Source of the DNA: Acidimicrobiia bacterium
GTDB taxonomy: Bacteria > Actinomycetota > Acidimicrobiia > Spongiisociales > ZC4RG35
Direction of reading: 5' to 3'
DNA length: 64,000 nucleotides
Assembly (NCBI GenBank): GCA_026002975.1
Contig: BPGJ01000002.1
Coordinates: forward strand, 163,856-227,855
Positions 27,919 through 38,410 of this stretch are shown one piece after another; position 1 is the first letter of the stretch; each line of letters starts with the position of its first letter. A program made the position numbers and the translations under genes. The notes under the pieces are model-generated. The model was not told where the DNA came from. It saw only the letters and a program-made list of their open reading frames with translations, and did not search any database.

Positions 27919-29949
27919 GTGGAAGCCACCCATCACCCGGGAGCCCACTGGGACGGTCACACGACTCGTTTCGTCCTACGCAGCGACGTAGCCGAAGAAG
28001 TGGACCTCTGCATCCTCCACGAGGGGGGTGAGGACCGGGTGACGATGAGCCCGGTCGGCGACGGATGGTTCGAAGCCCACCTCGACGTCGGTCCGGGCAC
28101 CGCCTACGGGTTCAGGGTGAAAGGCCCCTGGGAACCCGACGCTGGGCTGCGTTGCAATCCCGCCAAGCTCCTGCTCGACCCCTACGCCCGGCGGGTGGTC
28201 GGCGGCCTGGAGCCCCATCCGGCTCTCCGGGACCACAGGCCCGGCGACCCGCCCACGCCGGACCCCACCGATTCCCGACCCTTCGTGCCGCACTCGGTGG
28301 TGGTCGACGGCACCTTCGACTGGGACGGTGTGGAGCCTCCCCGGGTCCCGGCGGCCGACATGGTCGTGTACGAAACCCACGTCAGGGGGATGACCCAGCT
28401 CCACCCCGAGGTACCGCCCGAGCTCCGCGGCACGTACCTCGGGTTGGCCCACCCTTCGGTCGTGTCCCACCTACTCGGACTGGGCGTCACCACCATCGAG
28501 CTGCTCCCGGTCCTCCAGTTCGTCCACGAACCCCACCTGTTGGAGAAGGGCCGTAGGAACTACTGGGGTTACAACCCGATCGGCTTCTTCGCCCCCCACT
28601 GGGAGTACGCCGCCACCGACGACCCGGTGACCGAGTTCAAGACGATGGTCAGGGAGCTTCACCGGGCGGGTCTGGAGGTGGTGTTGGACGTCGTCTACAA
28701 CCACACCGCCGAGGGGAACCACCTGGGACCCACCCTGTGTTTCCGGGGGTTGGACAATCCGGCGTACTACCGGTTGGCGGACGACGGGTTCCGGTACGTG
28801 AACTGGTCGGGAACCGGCAACACCCTCGACCTGAGCAGCGAACCGGCCCTCACCCTGGTGATGGACTCCCTCCGGTATTGGGTGTCGGAGATGGGCGTCG
28901 ACGGTTTCCGGTTCGACCTGGCGACCATCCTCGGTCGAACCGAATCCGACTTCGACCCGCTGGGAGGGTTCTTCGGAGCGGTCGCCCAGGATCCCGTCTT
29001 GCGGGGAGTGAAGCTGATCGCCGAGCCCTGGGACCTGGGTCCGGGCGGATACCGGCTCGGCGCCTTCCCGCGACGCTGGTCCGAGTGGAACGACCGGTAC
29101 CGGGACACCGTACGCGACTTCTGGCGGTCGTCGGACGGGGTGTTGGCCGAGTTCGCCAGTCGGATCACGGGAAGCTCTGACATCTTCGAGCACACCGGGC
29201 GGCCGCCGACCGCCTCGCTCGACTACGTCACCTCCCACGACGGGTTCACTCTGGTCGACCTGGTGTCCTACGAGGTTCGGCACAACGAAGCCAACGGGGA
29301 GGACAACCGGGACGGCACCCCCGACAACCGGTCATGGAACACCGGGGTGGAAGGACCGACCGACGACCCCCAGATCAGATCGATGCGGGACCGTCGGCGC
29401 CGGTCGTTCCTCGCCACCCTGCTCTGCTCCCAGGGGATCCCCATGATCCTCGGCGGAGACGAGCTCGGTCGAACCCAGAGCGGGAACAACAACGCCTACA
29501 ACCAGGACAACCCGATCTCCTGGTTCGACTGGGAGTCGGCCGACCCCCGCTTCCTGCGGTTCGTCCGGCGGCTCGTCGCCTTCCGAAAGGAACACCCTTC
29601 GCTACGGCGCACCTCCTGGCTGCACGAACATCCCCGGCGGGTGGACGACCACGTCGAGTGGCTCACCCCGGAGGGGAACCCGATGACCGTCGACGACTGG
29701 ACCGACCCCCTCCGAAAGACGGTGGCGCTCTACCTGGACGGCGCCACCGTCCATGCATCCCATGGCGCCGTGGAAGACGACGACCTGCTGCTGTGTTTCA
29801 ACGGCTCCTTCGAAGACGTCGAATTCCGGATCCCCGAGGCGGGATGGATCCTGGAGGTCGACACCGCCGACGACACCCGAACCGGCCCGGTAGCAGACAC
29901 GGTGGCGGTGGCGGCCCTGGCGATGGTGGTGCTGCGACGCCCCCGCTAG
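27919..29949 (+). CDS. glgX: Glycogen debranching enzyme GlgX
   Basis: YETHVRGMTQLHPEVP, FDLATILGRTESDF, GDELGRTQSGNNNAYNQDNPISWFDWE. Confidence 0.95.
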   Translation: MEATHHPGAHWDGHTTRFVLRSDVAEEVDLCILHEGGEDRVTMSPVGDGWFEAHLDVGPGTAYGFRVKGPWEPDAGLRCNPAKLLLDPYARRVVGGLEPHPALRDHRPGDPPTPDPTDSRPFVPHSVVVDGTFDWDGVEPPRVPAADMVVYETHVRGMTQLHPEVPPELRGTYLGLAHPSVVSHLLGLGVTTIELLPVLQFVHEPHLLEKGRRNYWGYNPIGFFAPHWEYAATDDPVTEFKTMVRELHRAGLEVVLDVVYNHTAEGNHLGPTLCFRGLDNPAYYRLADDGFRYVNWSGTGNTLDLSSEPALTLVMDSLRYWVSEMGVDGFRFDLATILGRTESDFDPLGGFFGAVAQDPVLRGVKLIAEPWDLGPGGYRLGAFPRRWSEWNDRYRDTVRDFWRSSDGVLAEFASRITGSSDIFEHTGRPPTASLDYVTSHDGFTLVDLVSYEVRHNEANGEDNRDGTPDNRSWNTGVEGPTDDPQIRSMRDRRRRSFLATLLCSQGIPMILGGDELGRTQSGNNNAYNQDNPISWFDWESADPRFLRFVRRLVAFRKEHPSLRRTSWLHEHPRRVDDHVEWLTPEGNPMTVDDWTDPLRKTVALYLDGATVHASHGAVEDDDLLLCFNGSFEDVEFRIPEAGWILEVDTADDTRTGPVADTVAVAALAMVVLRRPR

Positions 29950-30114
29950 AAGGGAACCCTGGAATCGACACCTGGGGGCAGGCTCTCGGAGCTGAGGCCT
30001 CCCGACATCACCTCGGTGATGGTCGTCGATCGCACCTGTGGAACCTTGGTGTAACTCCTGGGCCGGGCCCGCCGCTACCCCCATCCATCGTCCTACACAA
30101 TCGGCGCCGAACGA

Positions 30115-31158
30115 TCAGCGGCGTTCGAGGATCTCCTCGACTCGGTCCGCCGGGAGGGGGTAGGCCACACGACCCCGGTGACCGATCATGGTGGTCGCCG
30201 CCAGCAGCGCATTGACGATCGCCTCCTCGGTGGCGTCGGCCACGGCATGGAAGAGGGGGTCGAGCTGCTCGGAGGGGACCGAAGCGATGCCCCTTGGCTG
30301 CCGCGCCGGGTGGTTGCCCGTGGAGATGACGAGGAACAGGTCTCCGCTCGAGTCGTGCCCATAGCCCCCGACCCGGCCAAGGCCCACGGTCACCCGCTTG
30401 GCGATCCGGTGACACTGGATCGGAAGCAGAGGGGCGTCGGTCACTGCCACTACGACGATCGACCCACCCAGGGGCGGGCTCTCCCAGGGCGAGGGCACCT
30501 CCTCGTAGGGGATCATCCTCCCCACCGGCACTCCGTCGATGCGGAGGTCGGCCCGTCTCCCGTAGTTGGCCTGGACCAGGACCCCGAGGGTGAAACTGCC
30601 AAAGGGAATCTCCACCACCCGGGAGGAGGTGCCGATTCCGCCCTTGAACTCGTGACAGATCATCCCGGTGCCCCCACCTACGCATCCCTCGGGCACCGGA
30701 CCCGCCGTGGCCGAACCGACGGCTGCTCGAACGTCCTCCTCGGTGAGGGGGAAGCTGTCGATGTCGTTCAGCCAGCCGTCCCAGGTCTCGGAGACCACCG
30801 GAAGGTGGAAGGCGTCGGGCACCCCGCTCTCCACGGCGATCCGGACCAGGGTGTCACGCACCAGGCCCACCTGGTGGGTGTTGGTGAGGGCGACCGGGGA
30901 GCCGAGGAGACCGGTCTCGGCGATCCACGGCAGGCCGGTCATCTCCCCGTTGCCACTGAACCCGTAGAAGGCGGCGTAGGCATGGTCGGTCCAGATATCC
31001 GGCCGGGGATAGATGACGGTCACACCGGTCCGGGCCACGCTGGGTTGGTCACGGATCACCGTCGTGTGACCTACCGACACCCCAGGCACGTCGGTGACGG
31101 CGTTGAGAGGACCCGTCGGCAGATCCCCGATACTCACGCCGAGTTCACGCAGTCTCAT
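30115..31158 (-). CDS. P1 family peptidase (DmpA-like)
   Basis: LNAVTDVPGVSVGHTTV, TNTHQVGLVRDTLV. Confidence 0.9.
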   Translation of the reverse strand: MRLRELGVSIGDLPTGPLNAVTDVPGVSVGHTTVIRDQPSVARTGVTVIYPRPDIWTDHAYAAFYGFSGNGEMTGLPWIAETGLLGSPVALTNTHQVGLVRDTLVRIAVESGVPDAFHLPVVSETWDGWLNDIDSFPLTEEDVRAAVGSATAGPVPEGCVGGGTGMICHEFKGGIGTSSRVVEIPFGSFTLGVLVQANYGRRADLRIDGVPVGRMIPYEEVPSPWESPPLGGSIVVVAVTDAPLLPIQCHRIAKRVTVGLGRVGGYGHDSSGDLFLVISTGNHPARQPRGIASVPSEQLDPLFHAVADATEEAIVNALLAATTMIGHRGRVAYPLPADRVEEILERR

Positions 31159-31476
31159 CGGCCCGGGACACTAGGCAACCGGTGTACCCTCTCGTCGTCG
31201 AGATGGGCAAAGTCACGACTCCCCGCCAGGCATCGCTTCCCTCGTACCGAACGGAACTGTGGTTACGGGTTTCGTCGTCGACGCCGTCGCGGCGGTCACG
31301 GGGGGATACCACCGCTCCAAGGCTGTTATGACCGCGATGGCCTTGGTTTGCTGGCGCGGGAGGAGATCAGATGGAAGGCCGCAGCCCTGCATGTCACCTG
31401 GCTTGGAAGAAGAGCCTGCCCCCACCTCCCAAGAAGAAGCGCTGCGCTCTCTGGATCCCGAAGGGGTGTATCTCCG

Positions 31477-32778
31477 GTGACCCGCCTGTTCCACCGGGGG
31501 CGAGACCTCCCCACCGCCGTATCGGGCGAGGGATGCTGGATCACCGACGCCGCTGGACGCTCCTATCTCGACGCCGCCGGTGGAGCCCTGGTCGCCTCCA
31601 TCGGACACGGGGACGAAGGGGTCGCCGGAGCCCTCGCCGGACAGGCGTCCCGCATCGCCTACGTACATGCCTCTGCCTTCACCACGGCCCCGGTGGAGGA
31701 GCTGGCCGAACGCCTCGCCCGCCTCCTCCCCATGGACGACCCCAGGGTCTTCCCGGTGTCGGGCGGCAGCGAGGCCATGGAGACCGCCCTCAAGGCGGTC
31801 CGGGCCTACCACCTGGCCCGGGGGGAGCCCGACAGGGTGATCGTCATCTCGCGGGAGCTCTCCTACCACGGGAACACCCGGGGCGCCCTGGCGGTGTCGG
31901 GCCGGCGTTCCCTGCGTGACCCCTACCTCCCCTGGCTGACCCACTCCGAGAAGGTTCCAGGGGTCATCGAATACCGCTGCCCCAACCCAGCTCATCCCGA
32001 AGCGTGCGCCACCTGGCATGCCGAGAGACTCGAGGAGGCCATCCTCCAAATAGGACCGGAGCGGGTAGCTGCCTTCGTCGCCGAGCCCATCGGGGGCGCC
32101 GCCAGCGGAGCGGCGGAGCCACCCTCCGGATACTGGGAAGAAGTGGTCGCGGTGTGCCGGCGACACGGTGTCCTGATCGTGGCCGATGAGGTGATGACCG
32201 GCGTGGGTCGCACCGGGGCTTGGTTCGCCTCCCAGCACTACGGCCTCCGCCCCGACCTGGTCACCATGGCCAAGGGCCTCGCCGGCGGCTACTGGCCTCT
32301 GGGAGCCTGTGCCCTCTCCGGGCAGGTGGCCAGGACCATCGAAGGCGCCTTCCCCCACGGGTTCACCTTCTCCCACCATGCCGTGGGGGCAGCGGTCGCC
32401 CTCGAGGTTCTCCGCCGTATCGAGGAGCAGGGGCTGGTGGAGGCGGCGGCCCGCCGCGGAGCCCGCCTCCTCGCCGGGCTCACCGAGGCCCTCGCCGACC
32501 ATCCCCACGTGGGGGATGTGCGCGGACGGGGGCTCCTCGTCGCCATCGAGCTGGTCGAAGACAGGGAGACCAAACGGCCCTTCTCCCGGGATCGACGCAT
32601 CGCCGAGTCGGTGACCGCGGCCGCCAAGAAGGAGGGCCTCCTCGTCTACCCCTCATCGGGCTGCGCCGACGGCCTCAACGGTGACCTGCTCATGTACGGG
32701 CCCCCTCTCGTCATCACCGAGGAGGAAGTGGACACGGTCGTCGAGCGCACCCGGCTGGCCCTGGGGGGTTTGGCGTGA
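31477..32778 (+). CDS. Class III (aspartate aminotransferase family) PLP-dependent aminotransferase
   Basis: VFPVSGGSEAMETALK, IVADEVMTGVGRTGAWFA, TMAKGLAGGYWPLGA. Confidence 0.93.
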   Translation: MTRLFHRGRDLPTAVSGEGCWITDAAGRSYLDAAGGALVASIGHGDEGVAGALAGQASRIAYVHASAFTTAPVEELAERLARLLPMDDPRVFPVSGGSEAMETALKAVRAYHLARGEPDRVIVISRELSYHGNTRGALAVSGRRSLRDPYLPWLTHSEKVPGVIEYRCPNPAHPEACATWHAERLEEAILQIGPERVAAFVAEPIGGAASGAAEPPSGYWEEVVAVCRRHGVLIVADEVMTGVGRTGAWFASQHYGLRPDLVTMAKGLAGGYWPLGACALSGQVARTIEGAFPHGFTFSHHAVGAAVALEVLRRIEEQGLVEAAARRGARLLAGLTEALADHPHVGDVRGRGLLVAIELVEDRETKRPFSRDRRIAESVTAAAKKEGLLVYPSSGCADGLNGDLLMYGPPLVITEEEVDTVVERTRLALGGLA

Positions 32779-33845
32779 GCCTGGTTGCGGTGTGGACGGC
32801 AGAGCACCGGCTCCACGACCCCGACGGGGAGGTGTGGCTGGGTGTGCGGGTGCCCGGCTCGGAGGTCCCGGAGCGGGGGGAGGTGCTGCGCCGTGCCCTC
32901 GAGGAGGCCGGTGTGGAGGTCCACGAGCCCACTCCCCACGGTCGTGAGTCGATCCTGGCCGTCCACGACCAGGGGATGGTCTCCTACCTGGAGGACGCCT
33001 ACCGGGGTTGGGTCGAGGCTGGTTACACCGAGAACCCCGGTCAAAACCGGGTGGTTCCCTACGTGTTCCCCCACCCCGACGCCATCGCCGAGGTCGGCTT
33101 TCGCCTTCCGGCCAGCCGGGGCGCCCTGGCCGGGGTCTACTGCATGGACACCGCAACCCTGATCGGGCCCGGGACCTTCGCCGCCGCGGTGGCCGCGGTG
33201 GACTGCGCCCTCACCGCCGCCGACATGGTGTTGAACGGTGCCGACACCGCCTACGCCGCCGTGCGACCTCCCGGCCATCACGCCGGCACAACCTTCTTCG
33301 GGGGCTCCTGTTACCTGAACAACGCCGCCATCGCCGCCCAGTATCTCATCGACGCCGGAGCGGGACCGGTGGGCATAGTCGACATCGACGCCCACCATGG
33401 CAACGGAACCCAGCAGATCTTCTACCGTCGGGCCGAGGTGTCCTACGCCTCGGTCCACGTCGACCCCGACAGAGGCTGGTTCCCTCACTTCCTGGGTCGC
33501 GGAGACGAGAGGGGGGCCGGGCCGGGAGCGGGGGCCAACCTCAACCTTCCCCTCCCCCCGGGTACCGGCGACGAGGGTTGGGTGGAAGCGGTGAAGCGAG
33601 CCGTCGAGTTCACCGCCGGGCGAAACCCCGAGGTCGTGGTGGTCTCCTTGGGGGTGGACCCGGGAGCCGCCGATCCCGAGTCCCCCCTCCGGGTGAGCAA
33701 CGTCGGCTTCGCCGAGGCGGGGGAGCTCCTGGCCGGGCTGGGGACACCAGCGATCCTGGTCCAGGAAGGGGGATACGATCTGGACTCCTTAGGCCCCGAT
33801 GTGATGGCTATCTTGACGCCATTCAGGCCCAGGCGGTTGGGATGA
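32775..33845 (+). CDS. Histone deacetylase family / acetylpolyamine amidohydrolase-like protein
   Basis: RPPGHHAG, VDIDAHHGNGTQQIFY, SLGVDPGAADPESPL, EGGYDLDSLG. Confidence 0.92.
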   Translation: MSLVAVWTAEHRLHDPDGEVWLGVRVPGSEVPERGEVLRRALEEAGVEVHEPTPHGRESILAVHDQGMVSYLEDAYRGWVEAGYTENPGQNRVVPYVFPHPDAIAEVGFRLPASRGALAGVYCMDTATLIGPGTFAAAVAAVDCALTAADMVLNGADTAYAAVRPPGHHAGTTFFGGSCYLNNAAIAAQYLIDAGAGPVGIVDIDAHHGNGTQQIFYRRAEVSYASVHVDPDRGWFPHFLGRGDERGAGPGAGANLNLPLPPGTGDEGWVEAVKRAVEFTAGRNPEVVVVSLGVDPGAADPESPLRVSNVGFAEAGELLAGLGTPAILVQEGGYDLDSLGPDVMAILTPFRPRRLG

Positions 33846-35611
33846 CAGGAACCCTCGGTAGGGATGAGCACGGCGGGGTGCCCAGCCACGACCGTCCGGA
33901 CCGGACCGACCCCCCCAACTGGCGGCTGGACGCCGTCTACTCCACCGCCCGTCCCCACCACCTGTCTGTCTCCCCCCAACGCGACCGGCTCGCCTTCGTC
34001 CTCTCCTGGGAGGAGACCTCCGACCTCTGGCTCCTCGACGAGGGCCGGGTCACCACCGATCGGGAGCTGACCGCCTTCTGGGAGGACACCCCACCCCTGT
34101 GGTCCCCCGACGGCTCCCGGCTCGCCTATTCATCGGGGGGAGCGGTGTGGGTGGTGCCCGTCGCCGGGGGCCCACCCAAACGCCTCACCGAGGGTTCCCC
34201 GGCCGCCTGGATCGACGACACGACTCTGGCCATCACCGTGGAACGCGACCGAAGCACCCGCCTGGCCACCATCGGCATCGAAGACCCCTGGCCTCGACCC
34301 CTGGGTCCCAGAGGTACCGACATCGGCAAGGTGCTGGTCGGCCCCGACGGCGTCCTCGTCGTCGAGTCCTGGCCCCGGGAAGACCGGAACCGGTGCGACC
34401 TGCTCGCCGTGACCGAGGATGAATGGTCGGTGTTGGTCAGCATTCCCGACCGGAGGGCCACCCTGGGCTCCCTCCACGGCAGGCGCCTGGCGTTCCTCCT
34501 CGAAGAGGAGGAGTGGCGGGCTCTGTATGTACTCGAGCTGGGCACCGAAGGCCACGAGCCCCTGGCCAAGGCGGAGGGTGACTTCGGTTCGGTGCAGTGG
34601 GACGACGGCGACCGTCTGGTCGCCACCCTGACCCATCGTGGTCGAAGCGACCTGGTCCTGGTCGACGGCGGTGTCCACACCCTCGCCGAGGGTGGCTCCT
34701 GGCAGGATCCCCAGTGGTATCGGGACGGAATCGTCGCCGTCCACGAGTCGTCCACCTCACCGATGCGGATCGTCTACCTGGAGGGCCCCAGCCAGAGACC
34801 CCTCTACGACGGCGCTCCCATCGCGGTGCGCCGGGCGCCCCACGCCGCGGCTGAAGCGGTGCGGTTCAGCTCCGGCGACGGGACCGAGATCGAAGGCTTC
34901 CTCTACCGTCCCCGAGACACCGGCCACCCGGTGCCGGCGGTGGTCTACCCACACGGCGGTCCCACCTCCCACTACGGGGACGAGTGGGACGGCCACGCCC
35001 AGTACTTCGTCGACAAGGGTTACGCCTGGCTGGCCATCAACTTCAGGGGGTCCACTTCCTACGGGCTCAGCTTCGAGCGCGCCAACCACGGCGACTGGGG
35101 GGTGGGTGACGTGGAGGACTGCATCGCCGCCGCCCGATACCTCGCCTCCCTGGGCTGGGTCGACCCGGGGCGGATCGCCATCTACGGCGCCTCCTACGGC
35201 TCCTACCTGGCTCTGGCTTCGCTGGTCCACCCCGACAACCCCTTCGCCTGCGGGGTGGCCAAGTATGGGGACTGCGACATCCTCACCTCCTGGGCCCAGG
35301 GGGACCGCCCGGGGTCGGACGACCTGGAGCGGATGATGGGTCACCCCTCCTCGGCCCGGGAGGCCTATCGCCGTGGCTCCCCCATCCACTCGGTGTCCCG
35401 CCTCGACCGGCCGATCCTGATCGCCCACGGCGAGCGGGACGCCCGGGTCCACCCCAAGCAATCCGAGGAGCTGGTGGCGGAGCTGCGACGGCTGGGGAAG
35501 ACCTACGAGTACGTCACCTACCCCACGGAGGGACACGGCCTACTGCGGAGAGAGCCCCATCTCCACTTCTACCGCAGGCTGGAGAGGTTTCTCGACTGGC
35601 ACCTGATTTGA
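33842..35611 (+). CDS. S9 family peptidase (acylaminoacyl-peptidase-like)
   Basis: Beta-propeller followed by IYGASYGSYLALASLVHPD (GxSxG) and LIAHGERDARVHPKQSEELVAEL. Confidence 0.93.
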   Translation: MTGTLGRDEHGGVPSHDRPDRTDPPNWRLDAVYSTARPHHLSVSPQRDRLAFVLSWEETSDLWLLDEGRVTTDRELTAFWEDTPPLWSPDGSRLAYSSGGAVWVVPVAGGPPKRLTEGSPAAWIDDTTLAITVERDRSTRLATIGIEDPWPRPLGPRGTDIGKVLVGPDGVLVVESWPREDRNRCDLLAVTEDEWSVLVSIPDRRATLGSLHGRRLAFLLEEEEWRALYVLELGTEGHEPLAKAEGDFGSVQWDDGDRLVATLTHRGRSDLVLVDGGVHTLAEGGSWQDPQWYRDGIVAVHESSTSPMRIVYLEGPSQRPLYDGAPIAVRRAPHAAAEAVRFSSGDGTEIEGFLYRPRDTGHPVPAVVYPHGGPTSHYGDEWDGHAQYFVDKGYAWLAINFRGSTSYGLSFERANHGDWGVGDVEDCIAAARYLASLGWVDPGRIAIYGASYGSYLALASLVHPDNPFACGVAKYGDCDILTSWAQGDRPGSDDLERMMGHPSSAREAYRRGSPIHSVSRLDRPILIAHGERDARVHPKQSEELVAELRRLGKTYEYVTYPTEGHGLLRREPHLHFYRRLERFLDWHLI

Positions 35612-35655
35612 CGGTCGGGAGGATTGCCGGGACGGTCCCGGCGGAAAGGGAAGAG

Positions 35656-37350
35656 ATGAGAAGCAGATGGGTCAAACCCCTAGCCGTCCTGGTGGTGGTC
35701 GCAGCGTGCACTTCCACCGGGACGACCACCTCCGGGCCAGGCACGACCGGTGGCGCTACCGGTCCGGGAACCAGCCCACCCACCGCCACCGGCGGAACGG
35801 TCAGGATCGGATGGGGCGGCTCCCCGGACAGCCTCAACCCGGGTAACGGGCTGCTGACGGAGGCCTACACCATCTACGAGCTGGTCTACGACACCCCGAT
35901 CGGCCTCGACCTGGACGGGAACTACGTGCCCGAACTGGCCGAGGAGTGGTCGGTGTCCGATGATGGGCTGACCTGGACGATGAAACTAGTGGAAAACGCC
36001 AGGTTCCACGATGGGACACCCCTCACCTCCGAGGACGTCAAGTTCTCCCTGGAGCTGTGGAGGGACAACGAGGACTTCCCCTTCCTCCCCTCCTACCCGG
36101 ACGTGTTCACGATCGAGGCACCCGACCCGACCACGGTCGTGCTCACCACGGAGGAGCCGATCGGCAACTTCGAGTCCCGCATGGTGTTCATGTACATCGT
36201 GCCCAAACACATCTGGGAGGAGATCGACGACCCGGTCGCCTACGACAACGCCGACATGATCGGCTCCGGTTCCTTCGAGCTGGCCGAATACCGCCAGGGC
36301 GAATTCGTCCGGCTGGAGGCCAACAAGGACTACTGGGGAGGGGCCCCCAACATCGACGGGGTGATCTTCCAGACCATCGAGAACCCCGACGCCCGGGTGG
36401 CCGCCTTGAGGGCAGGGGACGTGGACATGATCACCGAGATGCCCAACACGGCGATCTCGACCCTCCAAAGTGACCCGAACATCGAGGTGGTGATCGGCGA
36501 GCCCCTGGCGCCAGGCCTGTCGGACATCTTCTTCAACATCGTCCCCGACGAGCTCTGCCCGGCCGAGGATGGGGTCTGTAGCGGGCATCCCGCCCTGAAG
36601 GACCTCCAGGTGCGCCTTGCCCTGGCCCACGCCGTGGACAAGCAGCAGCTCATCGACGTCGCCTTGCTCGGCCTGGGCACCCCGGGGATCAGCCTCGTCC
36701 CCACCGGTCTCGGTGGCTACTTCAACTCATCCTTGGTCGACTACCCCTTCGACCTGGACGAGGCCCGCCAGATCCTCGAGGACGCCGGCTACCTCGACAC
36801 CGACGGCGACGGGATCAGGGAGTGCAAGCCCGACCAGAGCTGCGACGACCTCACCTTCCGATTCAACTACCCCAGCGACTCCGACACCGCCCCACGCGAG
36901 GTGGAGATGGTGTCGGCTTGGTGGAAGGAGATCGGGGTGGCCACGGTGGTCCAGGGCCTCGACCCCGACACCCTGACCTCGGTCTGCTGCCCCACCTTCG
37001 ACTACGACGTGATCCGCTGGGGATGGGGCTCCGACCCCGATCCGGGGTTCCTGCTCGGGGTGGCCCTGTGCTCGGAGATCGACTCCGGCTTCTCCGAGAC
37101 CGGCTACTGCAACCCCGAGTACGACGCCCTCTACGACCAGCAGGCGACCGAGACCGATCCGGAGACGAGGAGGGAGATCGTCTGGCAGATGCAGGAGATC
37201 CTGCTGCGAGACCTGCCCTACATCATCCCCTACTACGACTTGACGGTTCAGGCCTACCGGAAGGACACGTTCACCGGGTGGCGCACCGACGCGACCAAGC
37301 TGGCGCTGGAGGATCCCACCTCGCTGAACGTCATCCGGCCGGCCGGGTGA
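35656..37350 (+). CDS. ABC transporter substrate-binding lipoprotein, family 5 (peptide/opine type)
   Basis: Lipobox LVVVAAC; LAEEWSVSDDGLTWTMKLVENARFHDGTPLTSEDVKFSLE. Confidence 0.93.
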   Translation: MRSRWVKPLAVLVVVAACTSTGTTTSGPGTTGGATGPGTSPPTATGGTVRIGWGGSPDSLNPGNGLLTEAYTIYELVYDTPIGLDLDGNYVPELAEEWSVSDDGLTWTMKLVENARFHDGTPLTSEDVKFSLELWRDNEDFPFLPSYPDVFTIEAPDPTTVVLTTEEPIGNFESRMVFMYIVPKHIWEEIDDPVAYDNADMIGSGSFELAEYRQGEFVRLEANKDYWGGAPNIDGVIFQTIENPDARVAALRAGDVDMITEMPNTAISTLQSDPNIEVVIGEPLAPGLSDIFFNIVPDELCPAEDGVCSGHPALKDLQVRLALAHAVDKQQLIDVALLGLGTPGISLVPTGLGGYFNSSLVDYPFDLDEARQILEDAGYLDTDGDGIRECKPDQSCDDLTFRFNYPSDSDTAPREVEMVSAWWKEIGVATVVQGLDPDTLTSVCCPTFDYDVIRWGWGSDPDPGFLLGVALCSEIDSGFSETGYCNPEYDALYDQQATETDPETRREIVWQMQEILLRDLPYIIPYYDLTVQAYRKDTFTGWRTDATKLALEDPTSLNVIRPAG

Positions 37351-37363
37351 GCAGACAGCAACT

Positions 37364-37390
37364 GGCCGGGGGGCTCCCCGCCCCCCGGCC
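37364..37390. promoter_or_regulatory. Intercistronic perfect hairpin GGCCGGGGGG-ctccccg-CCCCCCGGCC
   Basis: 10-bp perfect stem, 7-nt loop, between SBP and permease genes of the same operon; no T-tract. Confidence 0.8.
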
Positions 37391-37399
37391 CCTACCCTG

Positions 37400-38410
37400 A
37401 TGAGCCGGGGACGACGCCGCTATGTGATCCAGAAGGTGGCCTTCGCCGCCCTGACCGTCTTCGTCGTCATCACCTTCAACTTCCTCCTGTTCCGGGTCCT
37501 CCCCGGCGACCCCGCCGTCGGCGGCTTGCGGGATCCCCGCCTCTCCCGGGAGACCGTCGAGGCCCTCCAGGAGCGGTTCGGTCTCAACGATCCCGTATTC
37601 ATCAACCTGGAGGGCGGCAACCCGTTCGAGTCGCAGTACTTCGCGTACCTGGGGGCTCTGATACGGGGGGACCTCGGCTTCTCCTTCGCCTTCCGCGACC
37701 AGGCCGTGGCCAGCCTCCTCGGGAAAGCCCTGGTCAACACCCTGTGGCTGGTTTTGCCCGCCCAGATCATCTCCATCGTCCTGGGTCTGGGCCTGGGGCT
37801 CGTAGCCGCCTACAAGAGGGGCACCCGGGTGGACTTCGCCGCCCTCGTCTTCTCCCTCATCATGTGGTCACTACCCACCTTCTTCCTCGGCATCGTTCTC
37901 CTCTTCCTCGGATCGGCGTGGCTGGGTCTCCCCACCGCCGGGAAGATCACCATCGGGGCGATATACACCGGCTTCTGGGACCAAGCGCTCGACATCCTCC
38001 GACACCTCTTCCTGCCCACCCTCACCCTGGCTCTGGTCCTCCTCGGCGAATACATGCTGATCATGAGGAGCAGCGTGGTGGAGGTCCTCTCCGAGGACTA
38101 CATCCTGACCGCCAAGGCGGAGGGGCTGCCCACCGGTCAGATCATCCGCCGCCACGCCTTCCGCAACGCCATGCTGCCCATCGTCACTCTCATCGCCCTG
38201 AACCTGGGCTTCACCGTGTCCGGGGCCATCCAGATCGAGACAGTGTTCTCCTGGCCGGGGTTGGGCGGGCTGACGGTGCGCGCCGTGGGCCAGCGTGACT
38301 TCCCCGTCCTCCAGGGGGCCTTCCTGCTGCTGGCGGTGTCGGTGGTCCTCGCCAACCTCATCGTGGAGCTGATCTACGGCTGGCTGGACCCCAGGGTGAG
38401 GGAGGCATGA
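37400..38410 (+). CDS. ABC transporter permease (DppB type)
   Basis: FLLFRVLPGDPAVGGLRDPRLS, EDYILTAKAEGLPTGQIIRRHAFRNAMLPIVT. Confidence 0.93.
   Translation: MSRGRRRYVIQKVAFAALTVFVVITFNFLLFRVLPGDPAVGGLRDPRLSRETVEALQERFGLNDPVFINLEGGNPFESQYFAYLGALIRGDLGFSFAFRDQAVASLLGKALVNTLWLVLPAQIISIVLGLGLGLVAAYKRGTRVDFAALVFSLIMWSLPTFFLGIVLLFLGSAWLGLPTAGKITIGAIYTGFWDQALDILRHLFLPTLTLALVLLGEYMLIMRSSVVEVLSEDYILTAKAEGLPTGQIIRRHAFRNAMLPIVTLIALNLGFTVSGAIQIETVFSWPGLGGLTVRAVGQRDFPVLQGAFLLLAVSVVLANLIVELIYGWLDPRVREA

Noticed and set aside
30006-30021. CATCACC-TC-GGTGATG inverted repeat between convergent glgX and P1 peptidase
   Set aside because: Short loop and no T-tract, so not supported as a terminator; purpose unclear.
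31159-31476. Known riboswitch, 6S or SRP RNA in the aminotransferase leader
   Set aside because: Conserved cores of the classes I could recall were not found; left as an unexplained leader.
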